The notes below the pieces were generated by a model. The model was not told the origin of the DNA, made no database searches, and was given only the letters and a program-made list of their open reading frames with translations. The position numbers were made by a program, and so were the translations under genes. 64,000 bases of DNA. Source: Foliimonas ilicis (GTDB lineage: Bacteria; Pseudomonadota; Alphaproteobacteria; Rhizobiales; Rhizobiaceae). This document shows, in pieces, positions 50,983 through 58,367 of this stretch (its first letter is position 1; each line of letters begins with the position of its first letter). The stretch covers positions 124,001-188,000 of the forward strand of contig NZ_JBDUUH010000006.1 in NCBI RefSeq assembly GCF_039939195.1. Direction: 5' to 3'.

Positions 50983-51595
50983 GTTTGTCTGGACACCACG
51001 ATCGCCGCTCAAGGCGGAAGCCTCCGCGCGTCTAGGCAGACAGGATGGGTCTGCCGGAGTTGTGCTGCGCGAGATTCGGGGTTTCGATCTTGCGCTGGTC
51101 GCTTGCCGGCGTGGAAGGTGGGGGGCATTGAATATCGAAGCCAAGCGCCGCTTTGGTGTCGAGGCGCCGCAGATGGCCAGAGCCCTGCGTGCAGGAGATG
51201 CGCTGTTGATCTGGAGCGGCCCGGAGCAGTTTCTCGTTGTGATGCCGAGAGGGGGGATGGCGCTTGCGGACGAACTCACCAATGCATTTGGGGATACAGC
51301 GTCGGTTTCCGACCAGTCTAATGCGCGCTGCCTGTTGGCTGTTGGTGGCCCGCTCGTGCGTAACGTCCTTGCCAAGCTGATCTCGATCGACCTCGATGAT
51401 TCCGCCTTTCCGTTCGGAAGCGCGGCAACCACCATCATCGACCACACTAACGTGGTAATCTGGCGGGGTCTTGATGACCGCGACATTTATCATATCCTTT
51501 GCCCGACCAGCTATGCTGAAAGTCTCTGGCACGCCGCGGTCGATGCAGCGGCGGAATTCGGTATCGATAAAGCTCAGAGGACATTTGGAAATTAA
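50975..51595 (+). CDS. mgdD: N-methylglutamate dehydrogenase subunit D (SoxG-like)
   Basis: A 206-residue gamma subunit with a GcvT-like fold. Recognisable parts: VVLREIRGFDLALVACRRG, AGDALLIWSGPEQFLVVMPR, and the closing SAATTIIDHTNVVIWRGLDD and DIYHILCPTSYAESLWHAAV. The start is the GTG at 50975, which has AGGAGG 8 bases upstream and overlaps mgdC by 8 bases. It is the last gene of the mgs-gmaS-mgd operon. Confidence 0.88.
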   Translation: MAEFVWTPRSPLKAEASARLGRQDGSAGVVLREIRGFDLALVACRRGRWGALNIEAKRRFGVEAPQMARALRAGDALLIWSGPEQFLVVMPRGGMALADELTNAFGDTASVSDQSNARCLLAVGGPLVRNVLAKLISIDLDDSAFPFGSAATTIIDHTNVVIWRGLDDRDIYHILCPTSYAESLWHAAVDAAAEFGIDKAQRTFGN

Positions 51596-51747
51596 CCCTG
51601 TCACGAGCCATTCGAGCATGAGACGAATTGTAAAATCCTGACTGTGCGGCACAGTGTTCAAATCTCTTTGCTCTCAGCTCCGTCACACCCATTACCGTTC
51701 GGTGTCAGATTGGTCCAACTTCGAAGTCCTCCTTCCGTTGTCAGTGA

Positions 51748-52641
51748 TCAAATCGTAATGAGGGCTCGCAGAAAGCCTACGAACTTATCGACTAGTGGAG
51801 CGTTTCGCTTTCCGTCCCATGCGACCACGATGTCGAAGTTCGCATGGGGGTCGCTGATTGGCACGGCTATAACCTGGCTGGGCAGCGTTGACGAGATCGC
51901 CGCGCCGTAGAGGGTAACGCCGCGCTGTAGCGCTACTAACTGCAACAGGACCGGGACGTCGTCGGCTTCCTCAACGATGTTCGGCAGAAAGCCGGCCTGT
52001 ACGCAAGCGCTGTTCACAAGCGAGCGGAAGGTTTCCCATCGCTTGCTCGTCCCCATCACAAAAGGTGCATCGCGAAGCGCGCTAAGGCCGATCGTCTCGG
52101 CCTTAGCTAACGGATGATGCCCAGATAGCAGCAACACAAATCTTTCTCGGCAAACCCGTAATTGGCTCAGCGATGACTTGCAGGCTGCCGAAAGCATGAA
52201 CCCTATATCAACCTCGCCACGCTCGATTGCTTGGAGCTGCTCATGCGACGACATTTGGTAGAGGCTCAAGGTCGCAGAAGGATTTTCGTTCTTGAACCGC
52301 ACGACCAAATCAGCCATCGGCCCATGCGCGGCCTGTGCCGAGTAAGCTATGATAATCTCGCCCGCTTTCCCGTTCGCAAGCTGGCGCGCCTGGCGCACTG
52401 AGCGCTCCAAAAGGCCCAACGCTTGCCTTGCATCGGCGGCAAGAAGGGCGCCGGCGTCGGTAAGCTTCACACGCCGCGTTGTGCGCAGGAGAAGCACTAG
52501 GCCGAGCTCCTTCTCCAACGCCTGGATCGCGCGCGTAATCGCGGGCTGCGCAATGTTCAGGTTTTCAGCTGCCTTTCGGAAGCTCAGCGTGTCAGCCACG
52601 GCCACGAAATAGCGAAGTTTTGCAAGGTCAGGAATGTGCAA
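51748..52641 (-). CDS. LysR-family transcriptional regulator
   Basis: A 297-residue LysR regulator. The N-terminal helix-turn-helix is LAKLRYFVAVADTLSFRKAA then ENLNIAQPAITRAIQALEKE; the effector domain starts near residue 90 (GKAGEIIIAYSAQAAHGPMA) with the hinge IERGEVDIGFML. It diverges from a carbon-nitrogen hydrolase and an MHS transporter gene, the likely targets, and a typical T-N11-A box lies directly upstream of its start codon. The inducer is unknown. Confidence 0.9.
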   Translation of the reverse strand: MHIPDLAKLRYFVAVADTLSFRKAAENLNIAQPAITRAIQALEKELGLVLLLRTTRRVKLTDAGALLAADARQALGLLERSVRQARQLANGKAGEIIIAYSAQAAHGPMADLVVRFKNENPSATLSLYQMSSHEQLQAIERGEVDIGFMLSAACKSSLSQLRVCRERFVLLLSGHHPLAKAETIGLSALRDAPFVMGTSKRWETFRSLVNSACVQAGFLPNIVEEADDVPVLLQLVALQRGVTLYGAAISSTLPSQVIAVPISDPHANFDIVVAWDGKRNAPLVDKFVGFLRALITI

Positions 52642-52664
52642 ATTGATGCCGCTTGATTATCAAT
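52642..52664. promoter_or_regulatory. LysR-type T-N11-A binding box
   Basis: ATTGAT-N11-ATCAAT, a perfect inverted repeat with the canonical LysR spacing, adjacent to the LysR ATG and about 75 bases before the divergent hydrolase gene. Confidence 0.65.
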
Positions 52665-52738
52665 GAGTTGTGAATTGATATTAGACGGCTGATCGCCGGA
52701 CATGTCAAATGCAGCGGTTATAGAATGAACGGGAAATC

Positions 52739-53560
52739 ATGTCCGAGAAAAGCATATCTGTCGCGGTCGCCCAACTTGTCGGCGGGCCAGACGTCGAGAG
52801 CAACCTCCAGGCGGTCGAGGCAATGTCGGTCGAGGCAGCGCAGCGCGGCGCCGACATCGTAGTGTTTCCTGAGGCTACCATGTTCGATTTCACTGCAACA
52901 GCCGAACGAATCGCGGAAGCGGCGCTGTTACATGCACTGCGTTTTGAAGATCGTGTGCAGGCGATAGCGGCCGCGAACAGCATCGCCGTTGTGGTTGGCA
53001 CCTATGCCGTCGGCACGGGCACGCTGGCCCGCAACATGATGCTGGCTTTCGGCCCGGATGGCGCACCGCTGGGGCGCTACCAGAAGCTGCATCTGTATGA
53101 TGCGTTTCACTACAAGGAATCCGAGAAGAACGAACCGGCACCATTGCAGCCGGATTTCGGCGAACTCGTCACTTTCGATCACGCGGGCTTCCGTTTTGGC
53201 CTGTTGAATTGTTACGATCTACGTTTTCCCGAGATGACAAGGCTGCTGGTCGACCGCGGTGCCGAGATCCTGCTCGTTGCATCCGGCTGGGTTGCCGGGC
53301 CACTTAAGGAATATCATTGGGAAACGCTGCTTAAGGCACGCGCCATTGAAAGCACGGCCTTCGTTGCGGCCTCATGCCAGCCGGCGCCGTTGTCGGTGGG
53401 TTTGAGCATGATCGTCGACCCCAATGGCATACCGATCGCGTCCGTACCGGAAGGTACGGGTCTCGCGATTGCGCAATTGGACGGCACGCGGATACAGGCC
53501 GTGCGCGACGTGCTGCCATGCCTGGAGCATCGCCGCTACGTAATTCGCCAGGACCGATAA
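52739..53560 (+). CDS. Carbon-nitrogen hydrolase (nitrilase-superfamily amidase)
   Basis: A 273-residue amidase of the nitrilase superfamily. The Glu-Lys-Cys triad is visible: IVVFPEATMFDF, RYQKLHLYDAF and GLLNCYDLRFPE. Lacking any extra domain and being about 270 residues long, it resembles omega-amidase and deaminated-glutathione amidase types, or aliphatic amide hydrolases. It is followed 33 bases later by an MFS transporter gene and diverges from the LysR gene, so the three may form a module that imports and hydrolyses an amide. Confidence 0.87.
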   Translation: MSEKSISVAVAQLVGGPDVESNLQAVEAMSVEAAQRGADIVVFPEATMFDFTATAERIAEAALLHALRFEDRVQAIAAANSIAVVVGTYAVGTGTLARNMMLAFGPDGAPLGRYQKLHLYDAFHYKESEKNEPAPLQPDFGELVTFDHAGFRFGLLNCYDLRFPEMTRLLVDRGAEILLVASGWVAGPLKEYHWETLLKARAIESTAFVAASCQPAPLSVGLSMIVDPNGIPIASVPEGTGLAIAQLDGTRIQAVRDVLPCLEHRRYVIRQDR

Positions 53561-53593
53561 ATCGAAAATTCAAGGGACGGAGGGGGAAGTAGT

Positions 53594-54937
53594 ATGACGA
53601 CTTACGTTGCAACAGGTGATGCGGATCCGCAGCTAAAATCGCAGGCTATGCGGCGCGTTCTTGGATCTGCCGCACTCGGCCAGTTCGTGGAATGGTACGA
53701 CTTTGTCATCTATGCCTACTCAGCGACAGTGATTGCGAAGCTGTTCTTCCCAAATACCGATCCGGCGGCCGCACTTCTTTCCACTTTTGCGGTCTATGCC
53801 GTGGGCTTCCTGATGCGCCCGCTTGGCGGCTTCGTCTTCGGCGGGCTTGGTGACCGGATCGGGCGCCGCCGCGTCCTTTCGCTCGTCATCCTAATGATGG
53901 GTGCTGCAACCGTCGCGATCGGCCTGCTCCCGACCTACTCGCAAATCGGCATCATGGCTCCGATCCTTCTGGTCATCTGCCGCCTGATCCAGGGTCTTTC
54001 AGCTGCCGGCGAAACGGTTGGCTCGAACTCCTTTGTGGCCGAACATGCACCAGCTGAAAAGCGAGGCCTCTATGTCGCCTTCACTTATTCCTTCGCCAAT
54101 CTCCCGCCCATCTTTGCAGCACTTCTGGTGCTTTTCCTCACCAACGCAATGAGCGGCGAAGCATATGAGTCGTGGGGCTGGCGCCTTCCTTTTCTCATCG
54201 GCGGTCCGCTTGCGCTGATCGGTCTGTACATCCGTAGCAAGGTGGATGAATCGCCCGCATTCAAGGCAACCCAGGCTGCAAACCGCGTGACCGCTACGCC
54301 CATCCGCGATGCGATGGTCGGCCATAAGAAGCAGATGCTGTTCAGCTTCTCGCTGGCCGCGTTCTCAAGCCTTGGCTTCTACACCCTGTCTGGTTATTTT
54401 GTCAGCTACCTGACGACCACTGTCGGCTTGGACAGAAACTCCGCTTTGATCTCGAACAGTATCGCTCTCTTCGTGGCTTTTGTCGTGATGATCTGGGGTG
54501 GACATCTATCGGACAGGTTCGGTCGCAAGCCCCTCCTGCTGGTCGGCGTCTTATTCAACGCGCTCGTTTCCGTACCGGCTTACATACTCGCTGCTCAGGG
54601 CGATCTGACTTCGGCCATTCTTGGCCAGAGCCTTCTCGCCGTTGGCTGCGGCATGTTCTGGGGGCCAATGGGCATCGCTCTTCTGGAGCTGTTCCCAACG
54701 CGCACCCGCTTTAGTGCTTCGGCCATCAGCTACAATATGGCCTACACGATTTTCGGAGGAACGGCGCCGTTTGTTGGCCTTTGGCTGGTGACGCAGACCG
54801 GCTCGAACATCGCCCCGGCGCTCTATATGACTTCAATCTCCATAGCTGTACTGATTGCGGTGCTATTCATGCCCGAGACGTCTAAGGGCAGTCTTGTGCA
54901 TAGGGAAGATGAGGGCATCGCGTTGAAAGTACGCTAA
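53594..54937 (+). CDS. MFS transporter of the metabolite:H+ symporter type
   Basis: A 447-residue transporter with twelve helices of the MHS family, which includes the proline/betaine, citrate, alpha-ketoglutarate and shikimate symporters. The start segment SAALGQFVEWYDFVIYAYSA and the loop GGFVFGGLGDRIGRRRVL are diagnostic; GHLSDRFGRKPLLLVGV is the second-half counterpart. GGAGG precedes the ATG. The last eight codons and the stop lie within a sequence repeated at 57149-57185 and interpreted as the end of a Tn3-family transposon, so the native C-terminus was probably replaced. Confidence 0.88.
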   Translation: MTTYVATGDADPQLKSQAMRRVLGSAALGQFVEWYDFVIYAYSATVIAKLFFPNTDPAAALLSTFAVYAVGFLMRPLGGFVFGGLGDRIGRRRVLSLVILMMGAATVAIGLLPTYSQIGIMAPILLVICRLIQGLSAAGETVGSNSFVAEHAPAEKRGLYVAFTYSFANLPPIFAALLVLFLTNAMSGEAYESWGWRLPFLIGGPLALIGLYIRSKVDESPAFKATQAANRVTATPIRDAMVGHKKQMLFSFSLAAFSSLGFYTLSGYFVSYLTTTVGLDRNSALISNSIALFVAFVVMIWGGHLSDRFGRKPLLLVGVLFNALVSVPAYILAAQGDLTSAILGQSLLAVGCGMFWGPMGIALLELFPTRTRFSASAISYNMAYTIFGGTAPFVGLWLVTQTGSNIAPALYMTSISIAVLIAVLFMPETSKGSLVHREDEGIALKVR

Positions 54938-54947
54938 ACAACGCCAA
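54911..54947 (+). repeat. 37-bp repeat, candidate Tn3-family terminal inverted repeat (copy 1)
   Basis: The same 37 bases, beginning GAGGGCATCGCG and ending ACAACGCCAA, recur at 57149-57185 in the same orientation. Each copy is followed on its right by Tn3-family gene fragments. The length, the GGG start and the TACGCTAA core resemble Tn3-family 38-bp ends. Confidence 0.65.
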
Positions 54948-54971
54948 GGAAGAACAAAGCGAGATTTTGGC

Positions 54972-55065
54972 TCAAGCGGCGGCTGATGCAAGCCGCCTCA
55001 TTTCCCGATAGATTGTGGAGCGGCCGAGCCCAAGTCGCCTGGCGGCCTCGGCCGGAGAGGGACGA
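54972..55065 (-). pseudogene. Tn3-type resolvase, C-terminal fragment
   Basis: The minus strand reads RPSPAEAARRLGLGRSTIYR then EMRRLASAAA and stop, the C-terminal DNA-binding helix-turn-helix of serine resolvases. The catalytic N-terminal domain of about 140 residues is not present upstream, where a short possible res region and the transposase start follow. Its position next to a terminal repeat and divergent to tnpA is that of tnpR in Tn3 elements. Confidence 0.7.
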
Positions 55066-55172
55066 GTGCAACTCGGCCTATCGAACGATTCGAAATCCGT
55101 CCACAGAATATGTCTCTTTAATCTTGTCCACGGATTGGAAGGGTCTTTTGTGGACGAAGGGAGGAGGCCGGA
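55066..55172. other. Remnant of a Tn3-type resolution region
   Basis: The short gap between the resolvase fragment and the transposase start holds GTCCAC at 55099-55104 and 55126-55131 and the inverse GTGGAC at 55150-55155, with CCGTCCACAGA and TTGTCCACGGA contexts. Repeated half-sites of this kind fit a res site or the promoter region of tnpA. Confidence 0.4.
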
Positions 55173-55390
55173 ATGGCGAAACACGAATTACTGAGCGACG
55201 GCGAGCGGCACCAGTTGCTGGGAATCCCGACGGAGCGGGATGACCTTGCCAGGCTCTACACCTTTGAGCCGACGGATATCGATCCGATCCGCCTGCGGCG
55301 GGAAGACCGGAACCGCATCGGCATCGGCATGCAACTGGCCCTGTTTCGCCACCCTGGCACGACGTTGGCGCAGATCCTCAATCGGCATCG
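55173..55390 (+). pseudogene. Tn3-family transposase, N-terminal fragment
   Basis: From an ATG at 55173 with GGAGG upstream, the frame reads LLSDGERHQLLGIPTERDDL, then RLYTFEPTDI and NRIGIGMQLALFRHPG, the DUF4158 N-terminal domain of Tn3-family TnpA. At about codon 72 it meets the left end of an IS6 element (55384). The remaining 900 or so residues are missing on this side; a C-terminal piece lies at 57208-57470 in the opposite orientation. Confidence 0.78.
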
Positions 55391-56191
55391 TAAAGTTAAC
55401 GGATACCGATCAAAAATGTTGCGCGCGGCTTTCGCTTATGCGGCTTGGAGGCATGCTATTTCGTTCCACATCTGCATGGCTTCGGTTCTCAGTTCGCGGT
55501 GATTGTCTGATGAGATCTCGTGGCGTGGAATGTGAAAGAGGTTGGCGACAGGGTCATGAATTGAAACGAAACGCTGGAGATGTTGGGCTGACTTAAAGCC
55601 CTTCATGATCCGTTCTCGCCGCCGGGTCGGTTGATGGGAGTTCTCCGCCCGGTTGTTCAGGCCTTTGTGCGAACGATGCTCGACGCCGGGCATGATATCG
55701 CGCTTTGCCGCGCCATAGGATCGCAGTTTGTCGGTGATCATGACGCGTGGCGAGTGCGCATGTCCTTTCATAAGCTTTCGTATAAGGCGTTTGGCGGCCT
55801 TGGTATTGCGGCGGCTTTGCGCCAGCACGTCGAGAACGAACCCAGCCTGATCGACAGCGCGCCAAAGCCATTGTTTTTTGCCGTCAATGGAGATGACGAC
55901 CTCATCGAGGTGCCATTTGTCGCCAAGTCTGCCGGCGGATCGCCTCCGGATATCATTGGCGAAATGCCTGCCGAATTTCTCCACCCAGAGACGCACGGTC
56001 TGGTGCGAAACGATGATTCCACGTGCCGCCAGGAGATCTTCCACCATGCGCAGACTGAGCGGAAAACGAAGATAAAGCCCCAATCACTTCAGCTGGAAAC
56101 CGATGGCGGCGATAAAGGCGATCACGAGCGACTTGGGTCATGCTGAAAGATCGCACAGGGCGGATAGCCAGCGGGTTAACTTTACGGTGCC
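55384..56191 (-). mobile_element. IS6-family insertion sequence
   Basis: The element is bounded by 19-bp imperfect inverted repeats (GGCATCGTAAAGTTAACGG at the left; the complement of GGCACCGTAAAGTTAACCC at the right, 56173-56191), a length of 808 bp normal for IS6/IS26-type elements. The flanking 8 bases differ on the two sides, so it is not a simple insertion; IS6-type adjacent deletion or cointegration would explain the loss of most of the Tn3 transposase. Confidence 0.78.
55436..56141 (-). pseudogene. IS6-family transposase with frameshift
   Basis: The main frame has the DDE residues: DKWHLDEVVISIDGKKQWLW, VMITDKLRSYGAAKRDIMPG, and HKGLNNRAENSHQPTRRRER. The N-terminal segment MTQVARDRLYRRHRFPAEVI starts at 56141 in a different frame; a short deletion near 56085 removes the residues between FPAEVI and LYLRFPLSLRMVEDLLAARG. 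The element is therefore probably not autonomous unless translational frameshifting occurs. Confidence 0.8.
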
Positions 56192-56398
56192 ATCGGTCGG
56201 GCTGGCCAGATAACGCACCATCTTTCTTCCAAGTCGAACATGGCCCTCTAAGGGTCTGCCTCCGTGGGCCAGAGATATCAACTCGTCTGCGGCAGTGTGC
56301 CCAATCGAGAGAAGAGATGTGGGCTAGAAGTTCAGGCGGTGGCCTCGTGCCTACATATGTGCTAATGTGGGTTTGTGTAATTCACCGGAGTTTATCCC
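56192..56398. other. Region between IS6 and the ParD/ParE-like pair
   Basis: No gene is supported. The last 60 bases are AT-richer (TACATATGTGCTAATGTG) and likely hold the promoter and autoregulatory site of the toxin-antitoxin pair. Confidence 0.35.
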
Positions 56399-56650
56399 AT
56401 GAGCCGCCTGACGATCGACATAACGGACCAGCAGCACCAAAGCCTGAAGGCACTTGCCGCCTTGCAGGGCAAGTCCATCAAACAATACGCCCTAGAACGC
56501 TTGTTCCCTGGCGATGCTGATGCAGATCAGGCATGGCAGGAACTGACAACCCTGCTGGGAAACCGTATCAACGATGGGCTTGCAGGAAAAGTGTCCACCA
56601 AGAGCATCGGCGAAATTCTTGATGAGGAACTCGCCGGGGACCGAGCTTGA
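56399..56650 (+). CDS. ParD-like ribbon-helix-helix antitoxin
   Basis: An 83-residue antitoxin. The N-terminal ribbon-helix-helix is SRLTIDITDQQHQSLKALAA then LQGKSIKQYALERLF, and the acidic C-terminal tail (STKSIGEILDEELAG) neutralises the toxin. The toxin gene starts with a TTG overlapping its stop (TTGA). It lies within the Tn3-bounded region, where it may act as a stability module. Confidence 0.82.
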   Translation: MSRLTIDITDQQHQSLKALAALQGKSIKQYALERLFPGDADADQAWQELTTLLGNRINDGLAGKVSTKSIGEILDEELAGDRA

Positions 56651-56964
56651 AGGCCTATATACTCACGGCAGAGGCAGAAGCCGATATGCGCGGCATCATC
56701 CGCCACACGCGCAAGCAATGGGGCGCTGCGCAGGTGCGCCGCTATATCTCAAAGCTAGAGCAGGGCATTGGGAGCCTTGCAACCGGACAGGGCTCTTTCA
56801 GGGACATAAGTGACGTCTACCCCACGCTGCAGATGGCGCGCTGCGAACACCACTACGTCTTTTGCCTGCCGCGTGAGAGTGCGCCTGCGTTGATCGTGGC
56901 GATTTTTCACGAGCGCATGGACCTAATGATGCGACTGACGGACAGGATCAGCAGGGAGAGTTAG
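56647..56964 (+). CDS. ParE/RelE-superfamily toxin
   Basis: A 105-residue toxin of the ParE fold: AEADMRGIIRHTRKQWGAAQ then VRRYISKLEQGIGSLATGQG (two helices), and MARCEHHYVFCLPRES then LIVAIFHERMDLMMRLTDRI (the C-terminal strands). ParE proteins typically inhibit DNA gyrase, RelE types cut mRNA; this one resembles the ParE side. The start is a TTG overlapping the antitoxin stop, which keeps toxin output low. Confidence 0.83.
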   Translation: MKAYILTAEAEADMRGIIRHTRKQWGAAQVRRYISKLEQGIGSLATGQGSFRDISDVYPTLQMARCEHHYVFCLPRESAPALIVAIFHERMDLMMRLTDRISRES

Positions 56965-56975
56965 ACGGCAGTCGA

Positions 56976-57148
56976 TCATTTGCCTGTGACTGGGGCTGCA
57001 CGATCCCCAAGGCTCTCGACAATCTTCTGATGAGCATCGAGCTCCATCTGTCGGTAAGAAACGGCCTCCGGCCAGTCGAGGAGTGGTGCATCTTTCTCCA
57101 ATTTCCGCATTTCCCGCCATACCTGCGTTGTGCGCTTCTGGCTACACG
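56976..57148 (-). pseudogene. C-terminal fragment of an unidentified protein
   Basis: On the minus strand the frame closing at the TGA at 56976-56978 reads QVWREMRKLEKDAPLLDWPE then AVSYRQMELDAHQKIVESLG, a helical, coding-like sequence. Upstream it runs into the 37-bp repeat at 57149, which cut it. I do not recognise the family. Confidence 0.4.
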
Positions 57149-57185
57149 AGGGCATCGCGTTGAAAGTACGCTAAACAACGCCAAT
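57149..57185 (+). repeat. 37-bp repeat, candidate Tn3-family terminal inverted repeat (copy 2)
   Basis: Identical to 54911-54947. To its right, with 22 bases between, lies the C-terminal end of a Tn3-family transposase transcribed toward the repeat, exactly the position of a transposon end beside tnpA. Confidence 0.65.
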
Positions 57186-57207
57186 GGTGAACGGGTGGGG
57201 AGCGTCG

Positions 57208-57470
57208 TCATGCCGCCCGCTTTTTGGACGAGAGGTTGAGCAGCTTTCGGTTCGTTGCCAACGCGGCGCGATCCCAGAGAAAGTCGCCGGAGAAGGCGAT
57301 ATGCTCCCATCCTACCGGCGACGTGTGAGCCAGGAGGTCATCCGGAACGAATTCGCCCGTTGATCGCAGATGGGCCACGGCGTCGGCCATATAGGTGGAA
57401 TTCCAGTAGACGATACCGGAAACGCTCACTTCTGACGTGCGGCTCTCAACGTTTTCTGTGGCAGCCGCTA
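57208..57470 (-). pseudogene. Tn3-family transposase, C-terminal fragment
   Basis: The minus strand reads VSVSGIVYWNSTYMADAVAH then GEFVPDDLLAHTSPVGWEHI and AFSGDFLW, the conserved C-terminal end of Tn3-family transposases. It is cut off at about 57470, just before the aldolase gene. Its orientation is opposite to the N-terminal fragment at 55173, so the two do not form one simple interrupted gene. Confidence 0.82.
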
Positions 57471-57503
57471 AAGAACTTCAACTCAACCTACATGAGGTAT
57501 GGA

Positions 57504-58274
57504 ATGTCGCGTCCCGCAGTATCCGAAAAGATGGCACAGTTTTCACACGAAGAGCAGCGGGTTCGCCGCGACCTTGCTGCCGCTTATCGGCTTGCTGCGC
57601 ACTACCGGATGACGGACCTTATCTACACCCACATCACCGCCCGCGTTCCGGGCGAGGATGGCTGCTTTTTAATCAATCCCTATGGATACCGATGGGAAGA
57701 GATCACCGCTTCATCGCTGGTGAAGATCGATGTTGATGGAAACAAGGTGGATGACAATCCGGCGCGCGTGAATCCTGCAGGCTTCGTCATTCACAGCGCG
57801 GTGCATCGCAGCCGGCACGACGCCGCTTTCGTCATGCATACACACACGCGTGCCGGTGTCGCCGTTTCCTGTCTGTCCGAAGGGTTGCTGCCACTGAATC
57901 AGATCGCCCTGCAATTTCATGGGCGCGTCGGCTATCACGACTTCGAGGGTATCGCACTGGACCTAGACGAGCGCGACCGGATCGTTGCCGACCTTGGCGA
58001 ACACCCAGTCCTGATTTTACGCAATCACGGTCTGCTGACCGTCGGCAAGACTTCCGGTGAAATGTTCTCGAACATGTTCTATCTCGAACGTGCTTGCGAA
58101 ATTCAGGTCGCGTCGCTCTCTATGGGACGAAAACTGCAACCGATAAGCATCGACATCGCCAAACGTGTCACCGATCAGTATGACCAGATGGCATTCGACG
58201 ATGGCGACCTTGCGCTCGAGTGGGATGCACATCTGCGCCTGCTCGAGGCGCTGGACACCTCATACAAGGATTAG
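57504..58274 (+). CDS. Class II aldolase/adducin-family protein
   Basis: A 256-residue zinc-type aldolase-fold protein. Metal-binding histidines are in FVMHTHTRAGVAVSCL (residues about 112-116) and LRNHGLLTVGKT; LAAHYRMTDLIYTHITARVP begins the fold. Relatives include fuculose-phosphate aldolase and various unassigned class II aldolases in catabolic clusters. The ATG at 57504 has GAGG upstream; the frame upstream of it is antisense to the Tn3 fragment. It sits beside a peptide-type binding protein gene on the opposite strand (convergent). Confidence 0.85.
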   Translation: MSRPAVSEKMAQFSHEEQRVRRDLAAAYRLAAHYRMTDLIYTHITARVPGEDGCFLINPYGYRWEEITASSLVKIDVDGNKVDDNPARVNPAGFVIHSAVHRSRHDAAFVMHTHTRAGVAVSCLSEGLLPLNQIALQFHGRVGYHDFEGIALDLDERDRIVADLGEHPVLILRNHGLLTVGKTSGEMFSNMFYLERACEIQVASLSMGRKLQPISIDIAKRVTDQYDQMAFDDGDLALEWDAHLRLLEALDTSYKD

Positions 58275-58367
58275 GCCGTCAAAGCAGCGAGAATTCTGAC
58301 GAATGCTTTGCTCCGCTCAGTCGCACTATGAGGATCCCAAAACGATTCAACCCAAGATCATGCCGCT

